Below, in pieces: positions 25,695 to 35,143 of a stretch of DNA of 60,482 nt. Made by a program: the position numbers and the translations under genes. The stretch is taken from the NCBI GenBank assembly GCA_024742935.1, contig JANSXN010000006.1, positions 1 through 60,482 on the forward strand. The letters run 5' to 3'. This stretch comes from Flavobacteriaceae bacterium. GTDB lineage: Bacteria; Bacteroidota; Bacteroidia; Flavobacteriales; Flavobacteriaceae. The notes beneath the pieces were generated by a model, which was given only the letters and a program-made list of their open reading frames with translations, had not been told where the DNA came from and ran no database searches. The stretch's first letter is position 1; each line of letters opens with the position of its first letter.

Positions 25695-27503
25695 ATGGAA
25701 TCAAATACAACTAACAAAGAATTACTCCGCGGCGGCCAATTCATCGTAAAAGAAACGGCTTGCGAAGACATCTTCACTCCTGAAGATTTCAGTGAGGAGC
25801 AAAAAATGATGCGAGACTCTGTTAAAGAGTTTGTGGACAGGGAAATCTGGCCTCACAAAGAGCGCTTTGAAAAGAAAGATTATGACTTCACAGAAGAGGT
25901 GATGCGCAAAGCCGGCGAACTCGGTTTATTGAGCATTGCCGTTCCGGAAGCTTATGGTGGTATGGGTATGGGATTTGTCACTACTATGCTTGTATGTGAT
26001 TATATTTCCGGAGCTACGGGTTCGTTTAGTACAGCTTTTGGTGCCCATACAGGAATTGGAACCTTACCTATTACCCTTTACGGAACCGAAGAACAAAAGA
26101 AAAAATATGTGCCCAAACTCGCCAGTGGTGAATGGTTTGGTGCTTACTGTTTAACCGAACCCGGTGCCGGAAGCGATGCCAACAGCGGAAAAACGAAAGC
26201 AGTACTTTCTGATGACGGAAAACAGTATAGCATCACAGGTCAAAAAATGTGGATTTCCAATGCCGGTTTTGCAAATATTTTCATCGTTTTTGCACGTATT
26301 GAAGATGACAAGAATATCACCGCATTTATTGTCGAAAGAGAAAATGCTGAAGGCCTTACCTTTGGTGAAGAAGAACACAAATTAGGCATTCACGGGTCTT
26401 CTACCCGACAGGTATTTTTTAGTGATGTCAAAGTGCCGGCAGAAAACCTTTTGGGCGAACGCAACGGCGGATTCAAAATAGCGATGAACTCACTGAACGT
26501 GGGACGCATCAAATTAGCCGCTGCTTGTCTGGATGCACAAAGACGTGTGGTTGAAAACGGCGTAAAATATGCAAACGAACGTAAGCAGTTCAATACCCCT
26601 ATCGCCCAGTTTGGTGCTATCAAACAAAAACTGGCTGAAATGGCCACAGCAGCCTATGTAGGCGAAAGCGCTTCTTACCGCGCCGGAAAAAACATTGAAG
26701 ACCGCATTGCCTTGCGCGAAGCCGATGGTAACGACCATCAGGAAGCCGAATTGAAAGGTGTGGAAGAATATGCCATCGAGTGTTCCATCTTAAAAGTAGC
26801 CGTTTCTGAAGATATTCAAAATTGTTCTGATGAAGGAATTCAGATTTTTGGCGGAATGGGCTTCTCAAAAGACACCCCAATGGAAGCTGCCTGGCGTGAT
26901 GCACGTATAGCGCGCATTTATGAAGGCACCAACGAAATCAACCGTATGCTCGCCGTGGGTATGCTCGTGAAAAAAGCAATGAAAGGCCACGTGGACTTAC
27001 TGGGTCCTGCCACTGCGGTGGGTGAGGAATTACTGGGCATCCCGTCTTTTGACAAACCTGATTACTCAGAGCTTCTTGCAGAAGAGAAAGAAATGATTGG
27101 CAAACTGAAAAAAGTATTTTTAATGGTCGCAGGAAGTGCTGCCAAAAAATATGGTGCCGAACTTGAAGAACATCAGCAATTACTTTTGGCTTCGGCTGAT
27201 ATTTTAATTGAAATCTATATGGCTGAGTCTGCTATTTTAAGAGCGGAGAAAAATGCCAAGCGTTTTGGTGAAGACAATCAAAAAGAGCAAATCGCGATGG
27301 CACGTTTGAACTTATATCACGCAGTTGATAAAATTGCGACGGCCGGCAAACTGGGAATTGCTTCTTTCGCGGAAGGCGACGAACAAAAAATGATGCTAAT
27401 GGGCTTAAAGCGATTCACTAAATACACTAACCTGCCCAATGTGGTTGCACTTCGCAACACCATTGCAGATAAGGTGATTGCTGAGAATAAGTATCCTTTT
27501 TAG
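25695..27503 (+). CDS. Acyl-CoA dehydrogenase (VLCAD-like length)
   Basis: 602 aa, about 200 longer than short-chain family members because of a C-terminal helical extension as in VLCAD/ACAD9-type enzymes. Motifs: CLTEPGAGSDANSGKTKA, MWISNAGFANIF, QFNTPIAQFGAIKQKLAEMA, QIFGGMGFSKDTPMEAAWRD and the catalytic-base region YEGTNEINRML (Glu). It oxidises acyl-CoA to enoyl-CoA with FAD, the first beta-oxidation step after activation. Last gene of the MarR-FadB-FadA cluster; the terminator at 27529 follows. Confidence 0.94.
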   Translation: MESNTTNKELLRGGQFIVKETACEDIFTPEDFSEEQKMMRDSVKEFVDREIWPHKERFEKKDYDFTEEVMRKAGELGLLSIAVPEAYGGMGMGFVTTMLVCDYISGATGSFSTAFGAHTGIGTLPITLYGTEEQKKKYVPKLASGEWFGAYCLTEPGAGSDANSGKTKAVLSDDGKQYSITGQKMWISNAGFANIFIVFARIEDDKNITAFIVERENAEGLTFGEEEHKLGIHGSSTRQVFFSDVKVPAENLLGERNGGFKIAMNSLNVGRIKLAAACLDAQRRVVENGVKYANERKQFNTPIAQFGAIKQKLAEMATAAYVGESASYRAGKNIEDRIALREADGNDHQEAELKGVEEYAIECSILKVAVSEDIQNCSDEGIQIFGGMGFSKDTPMEAAWRDARIARIYEGTNEINRMLAVGMLVKKAMKGHVDLLGPATAVGEELLGIPSFDKPDYSELLAEEKEMIGKLKKVFLMVAGSAAKKYGAELEEHQQLLLASADILIEIYMAESAILRAEKNAKRFGEDNQKEQIAMARLNLYHAVDKIATAGKLGIASFAEGDEQKMMLMGLKRFTKYTNLPNVVALRNTIADKVIAENKYPF

Positions 27504-27528
27504 AATACAATTTTACAATCTATAACAC

Positions 27529-27558
27529 AAAACGCCTTGAAGAAATTCAGGGCGTTTT
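27529..27558. terminator. Bidirectional rho-independent terminator
   Basis: Stem AAAACGCC TTGAA / TTCA GGGCGTTTT with a GAAA tetraloop, T-rich on both sides. It ends the beta-oxidation operon (+) and, from the other side, starts at the stop codon of the 27557 gene (-). Confidence 0.85.
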
Positions 27559-28288
27559 ATTTGGAATTCAGTTCCATATCAATAGCATTAATAAGAGTTG
27601 TGGTGTGCTGTTTCAAATTTGCAATGATGTCTTCGGCTGTTTGTGTGTTGTATATCCACTTTTCCAATAAAAGAGAGGTAAACTCAGGATTATTGATCAA
27701 TGCAGCATAATCTTTTGGGAGGTATTTTAAATCTTGAAAAGTAGTGTCACTAGCTGAAAAAAACAGGTGTTTTCTGTAAAAAGGGTAAAAGACATTGGCA
27801 TTAAAGTCACCCAGATTGTATTTGTTTCTGAAAATTCCTCTTTCCAAGTTAAAGTCATAATGCTTAACCAATTGGTCACGAAGGCTATCGTTTTTTACCA
27901 TTTCCAATCCCAGAGATTTGAGTTGCTCAAAAGCACTGTTATTTGCCTGAATGGTAGTAGCAGATAGTGCTAGTACAAATGTGGTTGTTAGTGTATCACT
28001 AAAAGAAGGTTTTGTGAGCAGGTACTTTATGGCTTCATTGCTTCTTCGGGCATTGTTTGCCGCATCACGAAACATCAGTGTATCATTTACCAGCGACCTT
28101 TTTATGGTGGTTAAAATCTGGTGCTCACTGTTAGTTTTTTTTCGAATTTCATTCCAGTTATTGATTTGAAGGGCTATGAGAATACCCACTACAACCAGAA
28201 AAATTTCGCCAATGGCATACTTCAAATAAGAAGCGGATTTTCCTTCGGCAAGGTATTTTCTGCGAATGTTCCTGAAAATTTTTAGCAT
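27557..28288 (-). CDS. DUF6090-family membrane-anchored protein
   Basis: 243 aa from the Met at 28288; a further-upstream ATG at 28345 would add 19 Asn/Leu-rich residues that do not fit the family. Typical opening: MLKIFRNIRRKYLAEGKS, then a TM helix (YAIGEIFLVVVGILIALQI) followed by NNWNE. The remaining ~180 residues are a helical soluble domain. This is a common flavobacterial family of unknown function. Convergent with the acyl-CoA dehydrogenase gene. Confidence 0.85.
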   Translation of the reverse strand: MLKIFRNIRRKYLAEGKSASYLKYAIGEIFLVVVGILIALQINNWNEIRKKTNSEHQILTTIKRSLVNDTLMFRDAANNARRSNEAIKYLLTKPSFSDTLTTTFVLALSATTIQANNSAFEQLKSLGLEMVKNDSLRDQLVKHYDFNLERGIFRNKYNLGDFNANVFYPFYRKHLFFSASDTTFQDLKYLPKDYAALINNPEFTSLLLEKWIYNTQTAEDIIANLKQHTTTLINAIDMELNSK

Positions 28289-28457
28289 ATTTAAAAGTAG
28301 TAAATTTTTATTTTGATTGTTAAATTGTTGATATAAATAATCCATCTATTTAAAATAAGGGCTTGAATTTTATTATTTTTGAGATAATTCTTAAAAACTT
28401 GCTGCTAATTTCTATTCTTTAAGAAACTAAATACACTGAAAAACTAAAAACCAAGCC

Positions 28458-29243
28458 ATGGAAGATCACAGAAAAGTTACACGCATCGAGGGAGAAGAAA
28501 CCTCGAATGAAAACAGAAGCGGAAAATTTGTTCCCACCCCTGAAAACAAAGGCAAAGCGACCCGTCTTAGAGTCATTGCCGGAATCCTCTGGATTCTAGC
28601 CATTGGTGCGCAAGTGGGTGCCATCTCACTTTTGTTTAAGGAACCTATCAATATGACCTGGATTATCGTGTTGATTGTCATAGACCTTATTTTGGCTGTG
28701 ATTGGTTCCATTCTCTGGAAAAAATCAAACAGGCTGGACCCGGCTTCAGAAAAAAACAAGTTTATGTTCTTTATGCAAAGTCAGTTGGGGCTTGTTGTGG
28801 CTGTGATTGCTTTTTTACCACTCATTATATTTATATTGACCAGTAAAAATTTAGATGCAAAACAAAAAGGCATCCTGGGTGGAATTGCAGGAGCTGCGCT
28901 TATCATTGCCGGTGTTGTGGGTGTTGATTTCAACCCGCCCTCTGTTGAGCAATATACTGAAGAAGCCAATAGAGTAGAGTGGCTTAATGACGGGATGAAT
29001 TTTGTATATTGGACACCTTCAGGTAGTGTTTATCACCTTTATGATGATTGCTCTTATATCACCTCTGCAAGAACTTCAGAAATTTTTGAAGGCAATGTGG
29101 CTCAAGCCAGAGAGTTGAAAAACATCACAAGCCTGTGCAGCCGTTGTGAGAACAAAGCCATTAGAGAAAAAGGGCTTAATGAAGAAGACTATATCGATGC
29201 CGAAACGCTTGAGCAGCTCAATGAAGAAAATTCCGGTGAGTAG
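28458..29243 (+). CDS. Membrane protein with cytoplasmic-type Cys/His cluster
   Basis: 261 aa. A polar N-terminus of ~38 residues is followed by four hydrophobic segments (VIAGILWILAIGAQVGAISL; TWIIVLIVIDLILAVIGSIL; LGLVVAVIAFLPLIIFIL; GAALIIAGVVGV). The C-terminal ~95 residues are soluble and contain VYHLYDDCSYI and, 38 residues on, SLCSRCENKA. One His and three Cys in this spacing suggest a small metal site. Function unknown, apparently monocistronic. Confidence 0.7.
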   Translation: MEDHRKVTRIEGEETSNENRSGKFVPTPENKGKATRLRVIAGILWILAIGAQVGAISLLFKEPINMTWIIVLIVIDLILAVIGSILWKKSNRLDPASEKNKFMFFMQSQLGLVVAVIAFLPLIIFILTSKNLDAKQKGILGGIAGAALIIAGVVGVDFNPPSVEQYTEEANRVEWLNDGMNFVYWTPSGSVYHLYDDCSYITSARTSEIFEGNVAQARELKNITSLCSRCENKAIREKGLNEEDYIDAETLEQLNEENSGE

Positions 29244-29383
29244 TTGTTGGTGATTTGCAAAAAAGTGCTCATTACTAAATACATATAAACAGTCGCTAGT
29301 GCTTATTTATACACGAAAAATAAAAGTTATAAAACGTTAAGCTTACTATATATTCTAATCTTAAGTAAAATAATTTCAAAAAC

Positions 29384-31057
29384 ATGAACTTCGACCCAAT
29401 TCAAATAAAAAATTTCAAATGTTTCGATGATGAAGGATGTGTGATTGAAAACCTTAGAGAAATAAATATTATTATAGGAAAAAATAATTCTGGTAAGAGT
29501 TCACTAATTGAAATAATTAAATTTTTATCAACTAAGGACAAAACTTTTTTTAAAAATAAAAGAAATGGAAAGACTCCGGAGTTAATAATTAGTCATAAAA
29601 TAAAAAAAGAATTGATCAGTAAGGCTTTTCCTCAAAGTACTTCTGGTGGTCTTATTGGTATGAACCATTATCTTTATGGTTTGACTTTTGAAAATTCAAT
29701 ATTAAAATACTCTTTAAACGAAAATGGGCAAAAGAAATTTACTGGATTAGATAAAGAATATATTTCAGAAGCAAGTAGGTATTTTGATAATTATGTTAGC
29801 AAATTAACAAATCAAATAGAAAACAAGACATTTAGCCATTTGAGTGCAGAACGGGATATTCTTCCTGAAAAGTCAAATAGTGAATTAGTTATAACAACAA
29901 CAGGAATTGGAGCAACAAATCTCGTACAACAAATAATTAATAGAGACGTATATAATAGTGACTTAGTTGAGAAAACTTTGTTAAAAGAGTTAAATACAAT
30001 TGTTAACCCAGATATAAACTTTAGTAGAATATTAGTTCAACAAAATGAAGAAAAAACTTGGGAGATTTATTTTGAAAATATAGAAGATGGGAGAATTCCT
30101 CTTTCAAAAATGGGAAGTGGTGTTAAAACAGTTTTTCTAGTACTAATTCTACTTTATGTAAAGCCAGTGATAGATAAAAAATCTATTAAAGACCACGTTT
30201 TTGCACTAGAAGAATTAGAAAATAATTTACATCCATCATTACAAAGACGACTCTATTACTATCTCTACGAATTTTCTAACAAAAACAAATGCATCTTTTT
30301 TTTAACAACCCATTCAAATATTGTCATCGATTTATTTAACTCAATAGAAACATCTCAAATATTTCATATAAATAAAATAAAAGGAAAAACTAAAATAAAT
30401 GCCATTATAAATCAATCTGATTTTAAAAAAATACTTGATGATTTAGAAGTTAAGGCTAGTGATATATTACAAAGTAATGGTATAATTTGGGTAGAAGGTC
30501 CAAGTGATAGAACTTATATTAACAGATGGATAAGTCTAATTGATGATAATTTAATTGAAGGTTATCATTATTCAATCATGTTTTATGGAGGAAGATTATT
30601 ATCAAATTTATCATTTGACTATGATATAATAAATGATGAGTTGATTCCTCTTTTGAAACTTAATAGAAATTCCTTCGTAATAATGGATAGAGATGGTAAA
30701 ACAATTACTACTAAGTTAAACAATACTAAAACTAGAATTCAAACCGAAATAGGAGACAATAGTGTATGGATTACAAAAGGTCGTGAAATTGAAAACTATC
30801 TCAGTAATGAATGTGTAATAAATTGGTTAAAAGACAAGTATGATGTTAAAGGTAAATTTGAAAACGAAATAAATACTAAGCTTGAAGATAATATTTCAAA
30901 ATTACCCAAGACAGAGAAATTAAAATACAATCTAAATAAGAATAAATTTGCGTCTGAGATTATTGAATTCTTTAAAGTTGAATATTTAGATTATTTGGAT
31001 TTAAATAGCAATCTTTTAAGTCTAGTAAAAAATATTAAAAATTGGAATAAAATATAA
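29384..31057 (+). CDS. OLD-family ATP-dependent endonuclease (AAA ATPase + TOPRIM)
   Basis: 557 aa. SMC/Rad50-like ATPase: Walker A GKNNSGKS at residues 32-39, signature-like PLSKMGSGVKT, Walker B FALEELENNLHPSLQRRL, and FLTTHSNIVIDLF. The C-terminal TOPRIM nuclease begins about residue 365 (GIIWVEGPSDRTYINRW) with VIMDRDGK near 435. No UvrD-like helicase follows, so it is a stand-alone OLD protein rather than a Gabija pair. Such genes often act in phage defence. The gene is noticeably more A/T-rich (ATA, AAT, TTA codons) than its neighbours, suggesting recent transfer between the membrane-protein gene and the HerA-like gene. Confidence 0.88.
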   Translation: MNFDPIQIKNFKCFDDEGCVIENLREINIIIGKNNSGKSSLIEIIKFLSTKDKTFFKNKRNGKTPELIISHKIKKELISKAFPQSTSGGLIGMNHYLYGLTFENSILKYSLNENGQKKFTGLDKEYISEASRYFDNYVSKLTNQIENKTFSHLSAERDILPEKSNSELVITTTGIGATNLVQQIINRDVYNSDLVEKTLLKELNTIVNPDINFSRILVQQNEEKTWEIYFENIEDGRIPLSKMGSGVKTVFLVLILLYVKPVIDKKSIKDHVFALEELENNLHPSLQRRLYYYLYEFSNKNKCIFFLTTHSNIVIDLFNSIETSQIFHINKIKGKTKINAIINQSDFKKILDDLEVKASDILQSNGIIWVEGPSDRTYINRWISLIDDNLIEGYHYSIMFYGGRLLSNLSFDYDIINDELIPLLKLNRNSFVIMDRDGKTITTKLNNTKTRIQTEIGDNSVWITKGREIENYLSNECVINWLKDKYDVKGKFENEINTKLEDNISKLPKTEKLKYNLNKNKFASEIIEFFKVEYLDYLDLNSNLLSLVKNIKNWNKI

Positions 31058-31268
31058 GTACAGCACTTATTACCTTGACTTTAAAGAGGGCGTCACTACC
31101 AAGCAATGAAGGCTGTGGTGACTGAACTAGTGGGTTTGTTAGTGTTCTGCTAACACGCTGTTTTCAATACTATACATTCTTTAAGATGGTTTTTTGTAAG
31201 CATTTTTTCTTTCCTAAATACGCACCCACATTAAATACAATTCCTATTTTTACAGTAAATTTCCAGCA

Positions 31269-32822
31269 ATGTCAAAAAAAGATCAGTTTTTCGACCACAT
31301 TCAGGCGGGTTACACCACCAAAGGTGATTTTATCACTATGGGGGCTGCTATGCTTGAGGGAGAAACCATCACCAATGCACATGTAAAAATTCCGTTGAAG
31401 ACCTTAAACCGGCATGGTTTAATAGCCGGCGCTACCGGAACAGGAAAATCAAAAACACTTCAGGTGCTTTCAGAAAACCTTTCAGACAAAGGCGTTCCTG
31501 TCTTATTGATGGACATAAAAGGTGACTTAAGCGGAATTGCACAACCGGGTGAGGAAAAAACGTTTATCACAGACCGTCATCAAAAAATTGGTTTGGACTA
31601 TGAAACTAAAAAATTTCCTGTTGAATTATTAACGCTTTCTGAAGAAAATGGAGCTCGTTTGAGGGCTACAGTTTCAGAGTTTGGACCCGTGCTACTCTCG
31701 AGAATACTGGACTTAACAGATGTTCAATCCGGCATTCTCTCTGTCTTGTTCAAGTATTGTGATGACCACCACATGCCTCTTTTGGATTTAAAAGATTTAA
31801 AAAAAATACTTCAGTTTAGCACCAATGAAGGTAAGGAAGAATTAGAACAGGAATATGGAAGAATCTCCTCTTCATCCACCGGAGCCATTTTGAGAAAAAT
31901 AGTGGAGATTGAACACCAGGGCGGGGATTTGTTTTTTGGTGAACGCTCCTTTGAACCGGAAGATTTATTGCGAACCGATGAAAATGGCAGGGGATATATC
32001 AACATCATTCGTTTAACAGACATACAGGACAGACCCAAAATGTTTTCAACCTTTATGCTTTGTTTGCTTGCTGAAATTTATGCAACTTTCCCTGAGCAAG
32101 GTGACAGTGACAAGCCCAAGCTTGTTATTTTTATTGAAGAAGCGCATCTCATATTTAACGAAGCTTCAAAAGCGCTTCACAATCAAATTGAGGCTATTGT
32201 AAAACTCATCAGGTCAAAAGGCGTGGGCATTTTCTTTGTGACCCAAAACCCAACAGATGTTCCCGATGCGGTTTTGAGTCAACTGGGTTTAAAGGTTCAG
32301 CATGCCTTGCGTGCCTTTACGGCAAAAGACAGGAAAGCGATTAAACTTTCTGCAGAAAACTATCCCATTTCTGATTATTATAAAACCGATGAGGTATTAA
32401 CTAAACTGGGAATTGGTGAAGCATTGATTTCTGTTTTAAACGAAAAAGGAATCCCCACTCCTCTTGCAGCCACCATGCTAAGAGCTCCCATGAGCCGAAT
32501 GGATATTCTTGAACCCTCAGAAATTGATAGCCTTGTTCAACAATCAAAGCTGGTAAAAAAATACAACGAAACCATAGACAGGGAAAGTGCCTATGAAATC
32601 TTAAACCAAAAAATTGAGCGGGCTGAAACTGCAGAGGCAAAGGAAAAAGCACAACAAGAAAGAGAAGCTGCTTCAAAATCAACATCAACAAGAAAAACCG
32701 GGACACAAAGAAGACAAACCACTACCCGAAGAAGAACCACTCAAAACCCAATCACAAAAGTATTGTCAAGCCCCACGGTTATTAGAAGTATCCTGGGGAT
32801 TTTAGGAAAAATGATCAAATAA
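31269..32822 (+). CDS. HerA-like ATPase, DUF853 family
   Basis: 517 aa. Walker A GATGTGKS at residues 54-61, LLMDIKGDLSGIAQPG, Walker B region KLVIFIEEAHLIF, arginine-finger-like LIRSKGVGIFFVTQNPTDVPD. This matches the DUF853 (YjgR) group of FtsK/HerA-type P-loop ATPases, whose job is not settled. The C-terminal 60 residues are low-complexity and basic (TGTQRRQTTTRRRTTQ). Followed 27 bases later by a lipoprotein gene. Confidence 0.9.
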   Translation: MSKKDQFFDHIQAGYTTKGDFITMGAAMLEGETITNAHVKIPLKTLNRHGLIAGATGTGKSKTLQVLSENLSDKGVPVLLMDIKGDLSGIAQPGEEKTFITDRHQKIGLDYETKKFPVELLTLSEENGARLRATVSEFGPVLLSRILDLTDVQSGILSVLFKYCDDHHMPLLDLKDLKKILQFSTNEGKEELEQEYGRISSSSTGAILRKIVEIEHQGGDLFFGERSFEPEDLLRTDENGRGYINIIRLTDIQDRPKMFSTFMLCLLAEIYATFPEQGDSDKPKLVIFIEEAHLIFNEASKALHNQIEAIVKLIRSKGVGIFFVTQNPTDVPDAVLSQLGLKVQHALRAFTAKDRKAIKLSAENYPISDYYKTDEVLTKLGIGEALISVLNEKGIPTPLAATMLRAPMSRMDILEPSEIDSLVQQSKLVKKYNETIDRESAYEILNQKIERAETAEAKEKAQQEREAASKSTSTRKTGTQRRQTTTRRRTTQNPITKVLSSPTVIRSILGILGKMIK

Positions 32823-32849
32823 AACCAATAAAAATTAATCACCCTTTTT

Positions 32850-33410
32850 ATGAAAAACACATTCATTGCTTTTAGTATTATAAGTTTATTCCTTGTCAGC
32901 TGTTCAAAGGAAAAAGACCCATTTTTAATTACAGCAGATGCCATTGGCCATTTGACTAAAGAAATTAAAGTAAAACAGCTTGACTCGATTTTTGCTCAGG
33001 ATTCTATTGTGAGATTGGGAGCCGATTCAAATCTTTTTTCAAAATCTGAACAGATTGAAGTCTATGAAAAAGGAGGCGAAAAGCTGCTGTTGCTTACACC
33101 AAAAAGTGGACAAGACCCCGAATCTAAAATCACTCACATACAACTGTTTGATGAACGATTCAAAACTGAAAAAGGGATTCATTTAAACAGCACTTTTAAA
33201 GACGTTAAGGACAATTATACCATTAGTTCAATATTAAACACCATGAGTTCAGTTATTGTATCTCTTGCAGAAACAGATGTTTATATAACGATTGACAAGA
33301 GTAATTTGCCGGCTTCCCTCACTGAACCCGGAATTAAAATTCAAGAATCTGATATTCCTGATCAAACAAAGTTCAAATTTTTTATGTTAGACTGGGAAGC
33401 AAAAGAATAA
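32850..33410 (+). CDS. Lipoprotein of unknown function
   Basis: 186 aa. Signal peptide II with lipobox LVSC (Cys18) followed by SKEKDP. The mature part is mixed alpha/beta with no family I recognise (LTKEIKVKQLDSIFAQDSIV, THIQLFDERF). Probably inner- or outer-membrane anchored in the periplasm. Likely co-transcribed with the HerA-like gene; the hairpin at 33429 ends the unit. Confidence 0.75.
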   Translation: MKNTFIAFSIISLFLVSCSKEKDPFLITADAIGHLTKEIKVKQLDSIFAQDSIVRLGADSNLFSKSEQIEVYEKGGEKLLLLTPKSGQDPESKITHIQLFDERFKTEKGIHLNSTFKDVKDNYTISSILNTMSSVIVSLAETDVYITIDKSNLPASLTEPGIKIQESDIPDQTKFKFFMLDWEAKE

Positions 33411-33428
33411 CAAATTCATTGTTTTTTA

Positions 33429-33464
33429 AAAAAATCCTTTTAGATATCTCTGAAAGGATTTTTT
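33429..33464 (+). terminator. Rho-independent terminator
   Basis: Stem AAAAAATCCTTT / AAAGGATTTTTT around a 12-base loop, 18 bases after the lipoprotein stop. Confidence 0.8.
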
Positions 33465-33476
33465 GGTTTTTAAAAG

Positions 33477-33509
33477 TTGTAAGATTCAACTAACTTAATT
33501 GTATATTTA
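33477..33509 (+). promoter_or_regulatory. Probable promoter of the methyltransferase-transporter operon
   Basis: TTG (33477-33479), 22 bases, then TATATTTA (33502-33509), one base off the TAnnTTTG consensus, 18 bases before the ATG at 33528. Confidence 0.4.
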
Positions 33510-33527
33510 CAACAAGCTTTAATAAAA

Positions 33528-35141
33528 ATGTTAACTAATCAGGAAAAAACAGCCTTTCGCGAAGAGCTTTTTAGACATTTAGACGGCATTGCGGTTGCGC
33601 CGGTTGCATATCAATTGTATAATAAGGAGGTCACCAAAGAACTCTTATCAAGTAAATCAACAACGCTTGAGCAACTCTGTAAATCGAATGAAGCCAATGA
33701 CGGCTATTTAAATGTTGCTCTGCGATTGCTAGCCTCTCAGGGATGGATTGACTATCGGGTTGATAATTTTACAAATGAAGTGTCTGTTTCTATTAATGAA
33801 AAAAGTGAAGTTGCTTTTTCTTTGTTTGAATATTATAAAATGGCCGTAGATTTTTTAGAGCTTTCAAGGACGTTTCATCCCAGAAAATCAAATCCGGCAG
33901 ATTTTTATAAAATTCAAAAAATACTTGAAGATTTTCAAAACCCAAAAAGTTTTGAATCTATCAAATCAAAAGACCCGGAGATTCAAAACCAAATAAAAAA
34001 ACATATTGAAGGAGCTATAAGTGGCCCTTTGACAGTTGCATTGGCGATGAATGGTTTTTTTCATAAATACTTTATGGAAGCCTCGTTCAGAGCAGGTGAA
34101 TATCATGAAGACCCTGAAAGTTTTAGTAAAATTCTTGACTTCTATACCCACCTGCAATGGTTTACCAAAAAAGAAAATACATACAGGTTTACTGAAAAGG
34201 GATTGTTTTTTGCCAAAAGAGCCAGTGCTTATGGTGTTACCGTTTCATACATTCCTACTTTTAACAACATAGAAGACTTATTGTTTGGTGATTTTTCTTC
34301 GTTGAGAGATACCTCAAAAAACAAAGCCGAAATTCACGTAGATCGCGTGATGAATGTTTGGGGAAGTGGGGGTGCTCATACTGCTTATTTCAGGCAAATA
34401 GATGATATTGTTATTGAAGTTTTCAATAAGCCCATAGAAGAACAGCCCAAAGGAATTCTCGATATGGGATGTGGAAACGGCGCCTTTTTAATTCACCTTT
34501 TTGATGTGATTGAACAACGCACATTAAGAGGCACCATGCTGGAAGATTACCCATTGTTTTTGGTGGGAGCAGATTATAATAAAGAAGCATTAAAAGTAAC
34601 CAGAGCAAACCTTGTAAATGCAGATATATGGGCCAAAGTGATTTGGGGAGATATTGGGAAACCAGAGCAGTTAGAGAAAGATATTTTTGAGGATTATGCC
34701 ATTCACTTAAATGATTTACTCAACGTAAGAACCTTTTTAGACCATAACAGAATGTGGTCTGAACCCAAAGAAAAAATCTCTAAAAACAATTCAACTTCAA
34801 CAGGTGCATTTGCCTTTCGCGGAAAAAAACTTTCAAACAAAGAAGTTGAACTCAATTTAAAAGAGCATTTTAAGAAATGGGAACCCTATATCAATAAATT
34901 TGGATTACTCCTTATAGAACTTCATACGTTACCTCCTGAAATTGCAGCAAAAAATATTGGGAAAACGGCTGTCACTGCTTATGATGCCACACATGGTTTT
35001 TCTGACCAATACATCGTTGAACTGGATGTGTTTTTAAAAGTTATTAAAGAAATAGGGTTGAAAAGCGTCAAGAAAAACTTCACTAAATACCCTGATTCTG
35101 AGTTAGCTACTGTTAGTATTCATTATTTAATGCTTAAATAA
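33528..35141 (+). CDS. Class I SAM-dependent methyltransferase with long N-terminal domain
   Basis: 537 aa. The SAM-binding motif I is ILDMGCGNGAFL near residue 312, followed by GADYNKEALKVTRANL (motif II) and AKVIWGDIG. The first ~300 residues are helical, with a winged-helix-like part (TTLEQLCKSN ... YLNVALRLLASQGWIDYR). The C-terminus reads LLIELHTLPPE ... TAYDATHGFSDQYIVEL. It resembles stand-alone relatives of polyketide-type methyltransferases (AprA/CurA MT group), but the substrate is unknown. Its stop is 2 bases before the transporter gene, so the two are one operon. Confidence 0.8.
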   Translation: MLTNQEKTAFREELFRHLDGIAVAPVAYQLYNKEVTKELLSSKSTTLEQLCKSNEANDGYLNVALRLLASQGWIDYRVDNFTNEVSVSINEKSEVAFSLFEYYKMAVDFLELSRTFHPRKSNPADFYKIQKILEDFQNPKSFESIKSKDPEIQNQIKKHIEGAISGPLTVALAMNGFFHKYFMEASFRAGEYHEDPESFSKILDFYTHLQWFTKKENTYRFTEKGLFFAKRASAYGVTVSYIPTFNNIEDLLFGDFSSLRDTSKNKAEIHVDRVMNVWGSGGAHTAYFRQIDDIVIEVFNKPIEEQPKGILDMGCGNGAFLIHLFDVIEQRTLRGTMLEDYPLFLVGADYNKEALKVTRANLVNADIWAKVIWGDIGKPEQLEKDIFEDYAIHLNDLLNVRTFLDHNRMWSEPKEKISKNNSTSTGAFAFRGKKLSNKEVELNLKEHFKKWEPYINKFGLLLIELHTLPPEIAAKNIGKTAVTAYDATHGFSDQYIVELDVFLKVIKEIGLKSVKKNFTKYPDSELATVSIHYLMLK

Positions 35142-35143
35142 CT

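Noticed and set aside
29384-31057. Gabija or PARIS defence system
   Set aside because: Only the ATPase-TOPRIM gene is present; the next gene is a HerA-like DUF853 protein, not a UvrD-like helicase, and no second TOPRIM gene is adjacent.
31058-31268. Structured RNA between the OLD gene and the HerA-like gene
   Set aside because: Short partial inverted repeats are present (GTTAG...CTAAC), but no known RNA family or terminator pattern could be recognised.
31186-31268. A small gene overlapping the start of the HerA-like gene
   Set aside because: The frame runs out of phase into the HerA-like gene and encodes no recognisable protein; 31269 gives the family's normal start.
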